A stretch of 64,000 nucleotides of DNA from NCBI GenBank assembly GCA_022578965.1, contig MU400612.1:81030-145029 (forward strand), read 5' to 3'. The DNA comes from Xylaria sp. FL1777 (Eukaryota > Ascomycota > Sordariomycetes > Xylariales > Xylariaceae). The position numbers and the translations under genes are program-made. Below are positions 44,058 to 60,571 of this stretch, piece after piece (position 1 is the stretch's first letter; the number at the start of each line of letters is the position of its first letter). The notes beneath the pieces were generated by a model that was not told the origin of the DNA, did not search any database, and saw only the letters and a program-made list of their open reading frames with translations.

Positions 44058-45311
44058 AGTTGGAGGTTGTGGGGGAGCGTAGATGAGAGGGTTGGTGCTG
44101 CATAGTTGAGTAAGAGGGAATCTGGGTATGAAGGGAGAAAAAGACCGCGATGGCGTTCCACTGAAACCGAACGATCTTTGGCTGGATTCTACCATTGGCC
44201 GTGGGAACTTGTCTTACTGTTCAGCGTATTTAATACGCTCGCATTCTAAATCTGCCAATCCTGATAACAACCCTTTTTTTCCATCGAGCTGCTTAGCCGA
44301 AACAAAATACGAGATCGTTGTATTCCTGGACACATGATCTCCAGCCCACCGCATAAGACGCAAGAAAGACGATTGCCTTTTTTTTTGCGCCAGAGTTAAT
44401 GATAAAATGAAGCCCAACGTTGCTCCTAGCATTCTCAACATCGAATCTATCGCCGCACTAGGAACAGTACATGCGATAGCATTCCTCGGTGTGTTATAAA
44501 AATTGAGGAACAGAAACCGAGATTCAGGGGCATCTTGGTGTGGCGCTGGTGAAGGCAGATTCAACAACGAACGATATCGAGAATCGGGTACGATAGGAAG
44601 TCTTGCTCAAGGAAGCTTAAAAACCAATAAGCCATAGTTATTGAAGTCCGACGATGATGAAGATAAGGCAAAAATATGAATAGAAAACGGTTCCCTTGAA
44701 AAGATACCTTGGAGTAACCCGAGTTGCTTAGCCTTCACAGCGATTCGGGAAACGTCCAACTCCTTGCGGCACGGACAAAGAGGGCAGCTATGCTGTCATC
44801 TTAAAGGTTTCCCGTCTACCGCCGACTGAAATCCCTCTTCCACCAGGTTTTTGAGGTTGAGATGGTTCCTTCCCGGGTCTTCGCAGCAGGCCAAACAGGC
44901 AGCAGTCGGCCAGCTCGTTCTCAAACAGTTGTCTCCATCAGGTGGCGGGTTCAAGCGAGATCCGAGAACATATCTGGCCCCTTTTTCGTTTCCTATTCTT
45001 CTAGGTTTCTAAAGCATGAGGACTAAGCTCTCTTTCCATGCCTGTTCCTCTCGTTTCATATTTCTTGTGTGGTTCTCGGCCTTTCATAGCTCCCACAACA
45101 TTGCTTCCGTAATTAGATTGCAGTAGCGACAACTTATCGTGGTATCCGTGCGTCACATAAGTGTATATCAATAAGTTTTCGAACCTAGATGTGCCAGCAT
45201 TCTGTCACTTTATTTAGTATAAGCAAACTAATGTTAACATTGGACCAATCTAGAATGCCTTAGTATAGGTCTCGACTAGACCATACTTGGTCACTCGGGG
45301 CTTCCTGTCCA
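44058..45311. other. 1.25-kb spacer, no gene seen
   Basis: Only short unsupported frames occur, the longest being 44214-44567 on the minus strand. I see no small RNA gene motif. Confidence 0.5.
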
Positions 45312-45392
45312 GGCCTGTTGGCGAAATGGTATCGCATTGGATTCCGGGATTGGATACTCCAAAGGTTGCGGGTTCGAGTCCCGTGCGGGTCG
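45312..45392 (+). tRNA. tRNA-Arg(CCG) with a canonical anticodon-loop intron
   Basis: Acceptor GGCCTGT pairs with GCGGGTC (three G-U pairs), D-stem GCGA/TCGC, anticodon stem TTGGA/TCCAA and T-stem GCGGG/CCCGT with TTCGAGT. The loop between the anticodon stems is 16 nt (TTCCGGGATTGGATAC). Taking position 34-36 as CCG and removing 9 nt after position 37 gives a normal seven-base loop. A T6 terminator lies near 45428. The exact intron edges and the anticodon reading carry some doubt, because alternative registers of the loop are possible. Confidence 0.85.
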
Positions 45393-47894
45393 GATTTAAG
45401 CTAGTCTGATTTGTTTGTTTTGGGCACTTTTTTCATTGGGTTGTCAATTAGTTTTTTTCTGATTTAATATTATGTTTGAACATATCTCAAAATAAGGTTT
45501 TATCATAGTAACATTACTAGGTGTGCTACTATTAGTTTTTTATCCAGCATGAAGTATATCTATATTTAAATATATTATATATAATCTCTTGCTTTCTAGA
45601 TGAATAAGCTAACATGACAACATGTTCATGGCTTAGCAGCCTTAACATTGAAAGTGCGTACCTGGTTTGATCTGTCTTAAGCTTAAACAGCACGTGGTCT
45701 AGCCCAAGAGAGTTAGCCAATAACTAGAAATGAATTAGCCCCATTCACTTAAAGCTTTTATCCTTTTACTCTAAAGCTAATACAAGCCGTGTAAGAGCTT
45801 GATGTACCGATATCGCGGGCAATTATCAACGGCTACATTTGTAGGCCACTGAGGTAACTGGAATTTGGTGTAAGCGCATGCATAGGTACAATACCTATAA
45901 GTGAAATGTGTTCACTACAGCCCAGCCTACATAGCAGGTACATTAGGTACCTACCTAGTGTAGGGCCCTGTAGCTGGCCCAAGCTTCCTATCAACCCCCT
46001 CGGCAATGCTTTGTACTTTGGCACGTTTTCCATCCAAGGCTGTTGATTAGACTAGGTACTTAATCTAGTCAGTGGGTGGAGATAAGGGCAGTAGGTACAC
46101 TAAGCCAAGATGAAACGGACATCTCCATGTCCGCGATCGTCATTGACCCGGCGCGTTGGGGGATACAAGGGTACTTTACCTGTTCCCGCCAACCCTTGAC
46201 AGTTGCATGCAGCAGATCTGACCGTCATTTCGTGTCATCTGGAGGGAAAATTTTTTTCACCACGCACCCTCCTCTCCTCGCCCGTCGCAACTTCAGCTAG
46301 ATGCCTCTTTTCTTTTTCAATATGTATCCCAATACCCCTATGCAGCTTTCCGCACATTTTCTCACAGTATAATTCAACTTGCCTCTGCCGTCTTAATGCT
46401 AGTAGTGCTAGATCTTTATTGCATAGTATCTCTGTCCCGATTCTTACGAACTGTAATTTTTGAGCCCTAAATGGCCCCCCACGACTCGCCTGAGTAAAGT
46501 CCTAGTATACGACATCAGGAGTACATCAGAAACGGAGTACATCAGAAAAGACCCCTACCTATTCCTCTTTAAATGGACCAATTGGTCAAGAGAGGTATCC
46601 ACACTGATATGAAATCCCGATCTCCTGGAAACGGTGGTGCTTCCTCCTATCCGACAGCTCGCCTATCGCATATCAGTCAGTACCTTGGTACATAGCTAGG
46701 TACCTAAGTATGCAATATTCCTTGCTCCGATGCAGTGTATTGCAAGTATCTCCCGTGAAGCAGATGACGGCCCGCCGGGGGCACCTGAATTCCAGCACAA
46801 TTCCAGGGTTTCCATTGGTAGTTGGTATCGTTTCCCGAAATAGGGCGCATACGGGACGCCGGCAATCTGATATACCGGTCCCTGTCGCCAAATATTGTGA
46901 CTCTTCTCGAGCTGACTCACCAGCATTGCAGAGTTGCGCGGGCACCTGCAAAGTGGCCGTGGTCTGAGGGAAGCAATGGCTCGGCTACGCATGCGTTGCT
47001 TCGAGGATGCGTCTTCCCTTTTATGTTGCTTTGTTCTTACCATATGAATCATCATCTCGTCAGACAAGCTCCACACGTGTGTATCGTCGCCTATAAGCTC
47101 GCTTCGATATAGCTGGGTCTTATGTTTACTATTCGCGAGATGGGACCAAGTGGAGGGCCGACTCTAGTCAGTGGGTATTCATGTTGCGACGTGGTTTTCG
47201 TGGCACCCTTTCCCACCCATAGTCTTGTGTTGCTTGACAGTGATGGGATGTTCTCAGAATATTTGATCTCTGCTCTGCCATGTCAGTCAACGTGAGCATA
47301 TGCATCGTACTCCTATGTGTAGTATTGAGTACTTCCGATATTAGGATAGATCACTTTTTGCGTTGCACACGGTATGCTGTGCTCGGGGGAGGTTGAAGGT
47401 TGGTGCTGTAGTGTACAAAAAGGCCGCAGAGCTAATCGCGCCAAGCATGACGAGGCCCTACTGTAGTGTACAAGCGCCGCACCCGGTAATCCCCGATCCC
47501 TGTTAATCAATAACGAAACCTGTCAGCCTTGTCTTCTTTGGGTAGGCTTCGATAGCCATTGAATGGAAAAGTTTGTTGCAACATCCTAGTGGAGGGCAGA
47601 ACGGAGGTCTATTGTGTCGACGCCGTGTGGGTTCTGTTCAAGCCCACAGTTCAGCTTCATTTCCTCCAACACGGTGCTGATAGCAGCTGGTGGTCAATGC
47701 CCAGCCCCCGGAACAACTCTTCGGTCGTTTTCCTAGTGCCTAGCAAACTTTTCTTCCTTTCTGCCGCACCGCCAACAAGCTTCCCTTCTTTTTCATCCAG
47801 CTCCTGTCTCTTCTTCCCTTAGCTCACCAGCCTGTCCTTTCATCCCACGACACCTCTCCTCTCCATCCCTAACCACTCAATCTCACCCATCACA
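45393..47894. other. 2.5-kb spacer before atp9
   Basis: No gene is supported. TAGGTACCTA palindromes occur at 45944-45953 and 46697-46706. A pyrimidine-rich leader (47740-47894) precedes the atp9 ATG. Frames at 46696-47076 (minus) and 46822-47112 (plus) overlap each other and look non-coding. Confidence 0.5.
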
Positions 47895-52036
<4,142 letters not shown>

Positions 52037-53388
52037 ATGCGCCTAGAAGACCACGACGTAGAGGCGGCCGACAAGATTAAAGAGTTCTTCGCGGGAGAAT
52101 CTAATTACGTATTCGAAAAAATCATTGAAGCTGGCAGTTCTGCCGTTATCGTATGCGTCCAAAACAAAAACGCCGGGCCAAGAGGCTTTCGGAAAATTGC
52201 TGTTAAAACTGCCACCTGGACAAATAGGGATATTGGTCCTGAAACCGAGTGTTTAGCGGTAATTACGTATTTCCCTCAGATTAACTAAAGCAACTCAAAA
52301 TTGACCGACTTGTAGCCATTAATATGGGCTCAACATATCGTTACCATGATCAAGATACCTTTCGAATCCAAGGACACTGCATGGATTAGGGATAACACAA
52401 TTATTACCGAATACCTGGAGAATGGAACTCTGAGAGACTTCATGGAAAGACTGAAAAGAGATGACCCAGCACGAAAGATTCCAAATCGTGTACTCTGGGC
52501 TATATTTCTTTGTCGTAAGTTCAGTAGATCATTTATGATCAAGGAAATTTTTGATATTTGGGTTCCAGTCGCTGAAGGCTTGCGCATACCAGCTACTATT
52601 GCAGCTAGCGCATACAACGCCTTGTCTCTAAAATGATGACGATGTCTCGGGTTTAAATTTTGTATAGAAAAAAACATTATCTAATACAGTCTTAGTTGTC
52701 AGAGCTTGTATCGGGATAGCTTATCCACCGGGTGATCCCAAGAAGGCGCCTAGTGGTCCGAAAGATCAGATACTCGAAACTCTACCACCTAACCTCAACA
52801 CTCGTCCTCCCAGCAAGTTAGCACATTCTGATTTACATGAGGGAAACAGTATGTTCTTGTCTCACTGATTTAGACTAGTGTTTTGGAAAATACTGCTAAT
52901 TCCCAATCTCAGTTATGTTTACAGATTTTGACTCAATCGAACATCGTCGCTTTCCTGCCCTGAAGCTTATCGATTTTGGAATGTCCGTTGAGAGAACTGA
53001 AGGAGTTGAGGAGAACATCTTATCGGTTGGAGAGGTAAGTACTAGTATTGGCCAGCGTTTGGTGCCCTCGGTACCTGCGGCTGCATTGATGGAATTATAG
53101 TTGACTTTGGCAACTCAATCCTAGGTTATGCGTGCGCTGTTCTCGGGGAGGGGAGGAGATATTAACCAGTTCATAAAGAATAAGAGGCGTCTCCACCCAA
53201 ATCTCGACTCCGACCTACTAACCTTGGTGGCACAATGCCTTGATCGGAACCCAGCTAAGAGACCAACTCTTTCCCGCTTGCTTTCTGTCATACGTCCAAA
53301 ACTAGAGCAAACTTACCCCAATATCCGTCAAGAGAGCGATCGCAACATTTCTGACCTGGTTCAAAAGTATCTTTTTGATGCTGCTTGA
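52037..53388 (+). CDS. Protein-kinase-like protein with a shortened activation segment
   Basis: Five exons: 52037-52258, 52316-52514, 52696-52848, 52913-53034 and 53125-53388. All junctions are in phase; 319 residues. The fold is that of a eukaryotic protein kinase. FEKIIEAGSSAVIVCVQNK is a weak Gly-loop, RKIAVKTATW has the ATP-binding Lys, and ITEYLENGTLRDFMERL covers the hinge and helix D. Then KLAHSDLHEGNIMF is the catalytic loop with HSD for HRD and the magnesium Asn, and LIDFGMS is the DFG motif. Only about 14 residues separate DFG from ILSVGEVMRALFSGRGGD, which corresponds to helix F, so the activation segment and APE motif are missing. CLDRNPAKRPTLSRLLS ends the domain. It may be an atypical kinase or a pseudokinase; no partner is evident. 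Confidence 0.82.
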
Positions 53389-54096
53389 TACTTTACCTGT
53401 TGCTGGAAACAAGTTTTATTGGCGTGGTAAGCTATTGCATAGGGCATATGGGGACGAGCCAACGTGAATGGGACTATGGTATAGCGAAGATTTTAGTAGA
53501 TACCTATGTCTCGTGTTGAAATGACTATACATAGTGCTGTTTAGGCCTCATAGGCGCTTCAGGAACATGGGCACCATTGAGATTAAGCTCATGCAAGTTC
53601 GCTTCCAAGTTCTGTCTAAATTTTGATTTAGCATATCGTGCCCGGTGAACCAGTCGGGTTACCATCATTCACAATACAATACTCTGTTATGGCTTCCGAA
53701 CTCTACCGCCTACCGGGCTTGGTGGCTGTCCTTCCTAAGCTCCGGGATCCGCCAATATGTCTCAGATAAGCGAGGGTTGAATAGAATACGAGAGACAGTC
53801 TCAATAGATCTCAGTTCAACGTAACACAGTCCAGGTGTCTCACCGAACTACGCATTTAGATAGCGTTCAGCACGTCCAGCCAGTGTTTGCAGCTGCCGGA
53901 TCTTTCGGACGAAGGACCCCGCATTTGTCAGCAACCTATGAAAACAATACCTAGGTACATAACCGGTACATATGGGTGCACAAAGACAACCCTTAGGTAC
54001 TTATAGGACATATGCACGAGCCGTATCAAACAAGACCACTTGCATTCCATAACATTCCTGAAAGTCCGTGAATCGCAGAAATATATCAAGATCAAG
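53389..54096. other. Spacer upstream of the DsbA-like gene
   Basis: No gene is seen. TACCTAGGTA occurs at 53948-53957, about 140 bp before the ATG. Confidence 0.5.
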
Positions 54097-54808
54097 ATGA
54101 CCAATTTCAACATAAAGATCGTGTCAGACACGGTTTGCCCGTGGGTGAGTAGGTCGTTATGAATCTTCATAGTGAAATGATCTAAGTTCGCCATAGTGCT
54201 TCATTGGTAAGAGACGCCTCGACCGTGCTATCGAGCTGCATCGCAAGACCTACCCAGCCGGTCGTGACGACACTTTCACTGTTACATGGGCGCCATTCTA
54301 TCTCGACCCAACGTCCCCAACCGTGGGCGTGCCGGTCAAGGAACGGCTCGCCGAGAAATTCGGCCGTGACAGGGTCGACATGATGGAACAGCGGTTGAAC
54401 ACGATCGGCAAGCAAGAGGGCATCGATTTTGCTTTTGCCGGACGCATTGGCAACACACGCGACTCGCACCGCCTGATTCAACTGGGCAAGACGAAGGGGA
54501 TCGAAGTCGAGAACCGCGTCGTCACGGAGCTTTTCAAGTCTTACTTTGAAGGCGATGGCGACATCACGTCTCACGCCACGCTCATTGCTGCCGCCGAGAA
54601 GGCGGGTTTGGCTTCGAGCGAGGTAAAGGAATGGCTGGAGACAGGCAAGGGTGGTGCCGAGGTCGATAAGGAAGTCAATGAGGCCTACGCGAATGGCGTT
54701 ACCGGCGTCCCAAACATTACTATTCAAGGCACACACAATATTGGAGGCGCTCAAGATCCTGAGGTCTTCCTGGCCGCATTCGCCGAGATTAAAGAGGCTG
54801 GAAAATAG
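54097..54808 (+). CDS. DsbA/FrnE-family thiol oxidoreductase
   Basis: Thioredoxin-fold oxidoreductase of the FrnE branch. Exon 1 is 54097-54144 and exon 2 is 54197-54808 (219 residues). The 52-nt intron falls inside the active site: MTNFNIKIVSDTVCPW | CFIGKRRLDRAIEL, forming CPWC. Other family marks are WAPFYLDPTSPTVGVPVKER, DRVDMMEQRL, AFAGRIGNTRDSHRLIQLG (Asn-Thr-x-x-Ser-His-Arg), LFKSYFEGDGDIT and the cis-Pro loop GVTGVPNITI. It ends in PEVFLAAFAEIKEAGK. No signal peptide is seen, so it is probably cytosolic. Bacterial FrnE relatives reshape disulfides or serve polyketide assembly; the fungal role is unknown. Confidence 0.93.
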
Positions 54809-55897
54809 TTATCCCCTAAGGCTAGGCTGTATCCCCGGCCTGTTAGCTGAATGACAAGGAGAGAGAGTTTTCTTTGCCTATATCAGTCGTACCGCAGCTT
54901 CTATGCATATTCCTGTTTATCTGAGAGGGGCGACAAAGGACTAGAACAAGGGTAAAGGTGTCTCATTACGTCGTTCCCTGTTGATTAGTTGGTATCTGGA
55001 GTTGGGTAACATGAAGCGGACTCTTGGACTCCTTGGCCACTTTAGGTTAACCTGCAATTGAGTCAGTACAAAACTTACATCTTAAATAAATGACTGGCGT
55101 TTGGTCGCAACAATGTGGACGCTTTGTAATGTGCATATAGTGTGTATCTAGCCAGTCAAGGCACCAGTTTCACCCTTTCTACCTGGGACTTGCCATTACT
55201 TATTCGAATCTTCAATAGCTTTGAGCTTAACCTTTACGGCAAGAAGGCAATTAATCAACTAACCTTTTATTCAAGCGTATTCTTGTACCATTCACAGCTC
55301 AAAACTCAAAGTTCATGGATTTAGGTGCTGCTTTATCGTTGATTGGTGTTCTGGACTCAACGTCATACTCAGGTATACAATAAAGGGTTGAAGTCTGCAA
55401 GCCGCTGTGATGAACGCTTCGAACATGCTAAAATAGCCGTATAAACATGTAAGAGCATCTCATAAGTTAATTATGCGAGAGACTATGGAGTAATGGCGGG
55501 GCTGGGGGGACAATTGTACCATGTACTCGTTTTCCGAGTAAACAAACATTGACTAGAAGCTTGAGAGCTTCCAATGCACCAACACAACTTCGTTTTTGAT
55601 AAAACCCCAGAGAAAATTCTACTTCTGTGCACCCTTTCCCTTGATTGCCAATGCCCCATCACCTTCACACAACCTTCTAGATCTCACATACCACTTGAGG
55701 GCGCGCCACTCCTGAGCTCTTGAATATTTCGCTCGCCGCCTATTGGCACCTTCGATACGTTTGTCGGGAATATATATCCCAAGTTATCCGTCGCCTTAGT
55801 TACCACCAGGACTGCGCAAACTGGTCCGCTGCCTGTGGTTGGCGAGGTTAGCATCACCAATACTGCATCGGTTGAACACCCTTCGCTTATCAGCATC
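54809..55897. other. 1.1-kb spacer, no gene seen
   Basis: The reading frame of the next gene is open from about 55835 but has no ATG before 55898. Confidence 0.5.
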
Positions 55898-56812
55898 ATG
55901 TCCTACCTCAAATCGACTTTAGCCTCCTTTTCCGCTCACATGAAGGTCGCATTGATGAAGCGCCAAAACATTGGTGCAAACAATAATTACCTGCCGCAAG
56001 AGGATGCTGGGCTCAGCAAGGATAGCATGATTGTCATCTTGACTATTGTCTGTCTTCTTTTAGAGTTGATCGTCATCACATTCGTTGTCTGGCTAGTTTG
56101 GTACACTTGCTTTCGCCAGTGGTACCAGAGACGACGCTTACACCGTAACCCTGAAAGACAGCGTGCGGAGCAGATACTTCATTCTCATCCACAGCCCGTC
56201 GACCTCGAGCTTGGCATCATCCATGCCCGTTCGCCTCCATCTTGGCCACTGACGGATAGTATGGAGATGCAAACTACTGCACCTAGCAACTACAATACTG
56301 AGGGCAAGCATATACGGAGTAGTACTTCTGCTTATTACATTGTGCATAGCAACCGCGCCCTGTCCACGTGTTCAGAGGCTAGCAGCCTGAGTGTGGACGC
56401 TGAAGGCCAAGATATTACCGATACAGCTATTTCCGAAACTTACATCGCGGACACTGAGACGATGCAGGAATTCGAGTCTGATACTAGTGATTCGGATTAT
56501 GGCTTCCATACACCACACAGTTCCTCCGAGGGGTTCTGCACAGAACCTGTATCCGACAATCAGACTCACTCCTCTACCGCCTATGAAGACACTGTGAAGA
56601 ATGCGACTGAAGTTTCCGACCTACAGGGCCCGTTCTTGGCGACAGACGCCTGTGAACGAGACACTACAAGTAACCACTCTGAATCTTCCAGTCTAAAATC
56701 ATACACCATTGAGGATACCAGCCAAGCCATTGCCACGGATGACATTGAAGCTACCGATGTTGACGCAAAGAACAATGTTATTCGGAAAGATTGGGCCTAC
56801 AACGCTCACTGA
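55898..56812 (+). CDS. Single-pass membrane protein, unrecognised
   Basis: Single exon, 304 residues from ATG 55898. One strong transmembrane helix lies at about residues 44-69 (MIVILTIVCLLLELIVITFV, continuing VWLVWY). It is followed at once by a basic stretch (RQWYQRRRLHRNPERQR), which by the positive-inside rule places the long C-terminal tail in the cytosol. That tail is Ser/Thr/Asp/Glu-rich (SDTSDSDYGFHTPHSSSEG; ESSSLKSYTIEDTSQ) and looks disordered and phosphorylatable. The short N-terminal part has no clear cleavable signal. No family is recognised; plausible as a plasma-membrane or organelle anchor protein. Confidence 0.65.
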   Translation: MSYLKSTLASFSAHMKVALMKRQNIGANNNYLPQEDAGLSKDSMIVILTIVCLLLELIVITFVVWLVWYTCFRQWYQRRRLHRNPERQRAEQILHSHPQPVDLELGIIHARSPPSWPLTDSMEMQTTAPSNYNTEGKHIRSSTSAYYIVHSNRALSTCSEASSLSVDAEGQDITDTAISETYIADTETMQEFESDTSDSDYGFHTPHSSSEGFCTEPVSDNQTHSSTAYEDTVKNATEVSDLQGPFLATDACERDTTSNHSESSSLKSYTIEDTSQAIATDDIEATDVDAKNNVIRKDWAYNAH

Positions 56813-57740
56813 TCGCGACTTGTATCGGGAATACGATGGGGATGGCTGCCCTGATCTAAGGCTTTTGCTCGAGTCCATGAACAGCTTGTTGTTAAAGACG
56901 CTGTACAGGTTCTATATTGATGCTTTCAGTTTGCTCGTGGTCTCGTCTCCCTTCTTTCTGTCATACATCGTAAGTCGAATAGCCCCCTTTCTCTCTAACC
57001 TTGTCTAATGCATATAGTTTACGAGTCTACAACCTGAAACTACCACTTGCGTCAGATGACACCCACGAGCACTCTTGGTTGGAAATCATAAGAATCCGAC
57101 TGGATGGAATCAGGCAATGATTTCATCACGGGAAGTGGACGACGTCGGACACTTGACACTTGGTAAAACCAGGATGCTGGAGGGGTAGGGGTGTTTACAG
57201 TAGTGAAGCGTATCTGTGACGGAGAACAATGAACTAAATAACGCTTGATACTACTACTTTCGGAGTAATCTGCATCATCCAAATGCAGGTTTCAACTGTC
57301 GACACGTCAGCTGTACTACGTGTGCCGTTGTAACTTTGTTAGGTGGTCGAATAGATTACACAATGGGCATGTAATTCTATTCTCAATTCCCAAGCTCAGA
57401 TGTATTATACTCCGGGCTATTATTACGTCGGCCGACACTCCTTGCGAAATAAACTATTGTACGAAGTGACATAGAGTAAGGGCAGAATGTTTCTGTATGG
57501 TTAATGTATCTTCGCGGTATGTTGACCTGTTTATTTATGATGCTACTTCCCATCGGGTAACCACATTAAGGACAATAGATACCGAAAGGCAAGCGCAAGT
57601 GAAGAGCAAGAAGAACGAGAAAGAGGTTAACAGGTAAGAGCGCTAGTTGAAGGTTGTTGCTAGGAGGATTATTCTGCTCTAATTGATTTACGAGAATATA
57701 TATCTAGGTACTCAACTTCAGAACATTAGTGCATTAGAGA
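56813..57740. other. Spacer between convergent genes
   Basis: No gene is seen; it is the presumed 3' region of both neighbours. Confidence 0.5.
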
Positions 57741-58854
57741 TTAGTTTCTTAATGCCAGTTTCTTATCTATGCCCTCACTGAGACACGCCACAACGTCTTC
57801 GACAGTGGTTCCCCTCACTCGTGCATCTGGTAACTCATTCCCCAGTATACTATCCTCAGCGACAACGCGGTACGACTCAGCAACTCCCTGGAATCTGCAT
57901 TATATTAAATTAGCTTCCGCTTTAACCGGAATACATAACCACCAGGGAAGAGAGATTAAGCTAGAAAATATCATTAAGAGTGCCAACTTACAAGGTTTTA
58001 TCAAATCCACCATACTCGGAAGCTGTCTCAGCCATCTCAAGCATCTCGTACACCCATCTGTAAGCTGTATGGGGCATTCTCACGAGCCCCTCTTGCGCAA
58101 TCTTCAGATGTTGGGGTTTGTACTTTGCTAGGAATGTCTCGAGATCCTCCAAAACACCCAAACGATACGCAGTAGTGAATGATTGTGTCGCCAGTGCAAT
58201 GTAGCCTTTTGTCAGCATGCCAAAGCACATTTTCACAGCGACTGCGGCGCCAATTTTTTCACTCATGTGCTCAATATTGATGGTGGAAACAATGTCCGTG
58301 TCTGAAACTTTGTTTGGACCGGACATGAGCAGTGTCGGACAGTGCCATTTAGTCGGCTTGTCATATTCATCTGTCTGCGTAGGATAAGGTACGCCACCGC
58401 TTATGACGCCGTCATATAGGACTACATTGGTAGGTCCTTCGAACAGTTCAAATATCGTCTTAGATGCGGTCGGTGAGACGGCGTTCAAGTCTAGGAAGTT
58501 CACCTTTTTATTGCTGCTTATTTGACTTGCGGCTGATTTGATTCTCCTTGCGGTAGCTAGAGCATCTCGAGGTGGTACGATAGAAAGGATAAAGTCACAT
58601 TGTTCGACCAACTCGACATCATTAGCTACAGTATCAATACGATGAGCCTTAGCTCTTTCCTGGGTTGCCTGACTGTAAAAAAGAAATCAGTATTCTTGAA
58701 CTTGAGGGCGGTAATAATACCAAAACCCACAGGGTAAAATCGCATACCTTCGATCTGAGACATTAGTCACAACGCGGTAGCCGTGGAAGAGGAGCACTTG
58801 GGCAATCCCAAGCCCCATCTCCCCAATCGATAGAATGCCAACTGTCCGGCCCAT
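57741..58854 (-). CDS. 6-phosphogluconate-dehydrogenase-like NAD(P) oxidoreductase with DUF1932 end
   Basis: Beta-hydroxyacid-dehydrogenase superfamily enzyme; substrate unknown. Exons are 58854-58748, 58672-57992 and 57894-57741 (313 residues), with in-phase introns of 75 and 97 nt. The Rossmann start MGRTVGILSIGEMGLGIAQV carries G-x-G-x-x-G in the variant form SIGEMGLG; the strand-end YRVVTNVSDRS suggests NADP preference. Then come VEQCDFILSIVPPRDALATA, the substrate-loop NFLDLNAVSPTA and YDGVISGGVPYP (the superfamily SGG), and KMCFGMLTKGYIALATQSF with the catalytic-type Lys. The C-terminal part ending KTLFQGVAESYRVVAEDSIL resembles the DUF1932 helical domain. It starts with ATG at 58854; no upstream in-frame ATG is seen. 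Same strand as the GMC gene but 1.7 kb away. Confidence 0.88.
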
Positions 58855-60571
58855 GACTATGTGATTTGGTTGTAACAAGAAAAGGGGCGCGAAATTTCTG
58901 GTGTGCTAGGAAGTAAAGGTGCGACATATATTAGCGGCCTTCTGTGACTTCTTGAGCCACTTTGTTCAACTCCATGTCTCCCCTTTTCTGAGTCTACGAG
59001 ATACGGGAAATTGAAATTGTCGGCGCGCGCCGAGCTCGAGAGAAGGGTGGACGGAATCCATGTTCCCGCGGCATCTAGACTCCGTCGGCTTCCTGACGCC
59101 CGCAGACGGATGCTGGATCAGTTCCCCGCGTATCGCTATGCTGCGCAAGGAACGCCAGCTTTATGCACCCCGGGGAACCCCCCACGCTATTGCACTCACG
59201 CTCGCAGAGATCCGTTCAGCACACGGAGTTTACCGGCTGTCTCCACAGATCCAAATCAAACTTACGATGCTCGGAGTGATGACATGATACTTGTGTACGA
59301 TTTTTAGGAGACAAACGGGAGAGAAAGCCGTGATCAATTCAACAATCATTATATGATATCATGGAATATCCACGTAGGCCTAGGTGTATTGCGGTCATAG
59401 TCCTCACGTGCTCGGTTTAATTCTTCTCCCAGCACAGGTTAGCAAGCTAACTACAAATATCTAAGAGTAGTGCTAAGGACCCTGACCTCAACGTCAGAAG
59501 AGCGACTTTTTACGTACTCTGCGTAGCGCGTCCGATACCTGTCGGTGCGCCACACCGATAATTAGCTACTAAAAACGCTTAGTATTGCTAATTCAAGCCC
59601 TGAGGTGAATGGGTTTCTTCACTCGGTATTTCAGCAACCGAATCTGATGAATCAAAATCCAAATATGGATTGAATCATATCGAGTTATTCGACCATCGTT
59701 AAACCTACACGACCACCCAGCACACTCTTCATCTCTTAGCTTCAAAGGCCGGAAACCCGTATTCAGGGATCAGGAGGCCACCCAGATGTCTTAATCATGA
59801 GGGAGCTAAGTTCGCCAGATAGGGGTGATCCTGCTATACTAAGGGGGAAAGTCATGGCCCTCTGTAAAGTCATCTTTGGAAATATTTTGCTTTTGAAACA
59901 CATGGGAAAAGATCCGTGCTGACGATTACACTCTTCGTGAATGCCGTCTTAAGGGCAACACAGCCTAGGCTTAGGCACGATAGTTACACGACCGATAGCA
60001 ACCAACCGGGTGTTGCCCGTTCGTCAGATGGCCACGGCCCACTCATACGGTACTACGACAACGCCACTCCTGAGACACAACCTATGCGCCCTGATGTGTA
60101 AAAGCCTGATTGGTTAGCCAAGCCTAACTAAAAGAATGCACAAACTGAGCGGTTGGGCATTAGAACACAAACTCGGTGCTGCCAACACCATTTACATGTG
60201 AATTAATGATAAGTGTAGGGCAGGAGATAAAAGGTAGAGGTTGGACGGATGAGTGAGATATATGGTGAGAGTAGTATCGCGAAGATACGAGGTGAGACGA
60301 TCTTCGACACTCGGAAATATTAGAGAACAATGGGGAAATCATGTACTCTCTATAGCTACCTGACAGTCGAAGTCATGACTCCTTGGAGGATAGTTAACCT
60401 TAACGAGACTAGACCAGACTCTCATGAAGACCAAAACAGAAAGCCAGGGAATTCCATATCACGAATGGCAGACGAGAGGTGCTCCTGACATGTCAACTTG
60501 AATTTCATTCACAGCCGTCTTTGTTGCCATCAATAAGTTGCCCCGTTAGCCTTCAAAATACTTGCGTTATG
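58855..60571. other. 1.7-kb spacer, no gene seen
   Basis: Frames at 59011-59307 and 59060-59287 overlap in different registers and look non-coding. No RNA gene is recognised. Confidence 0.5.

Noticed and set aside
46696..47112. Overlapping frames on both strands of about 90-126 codons
   Set aside because: They overlap each other, lack domain features and sit in a repeat-rich spacer.
52330..52677. Minus-strand 115-codon frame
   Set aside because: Antisense of the second kinase exon and its intron.
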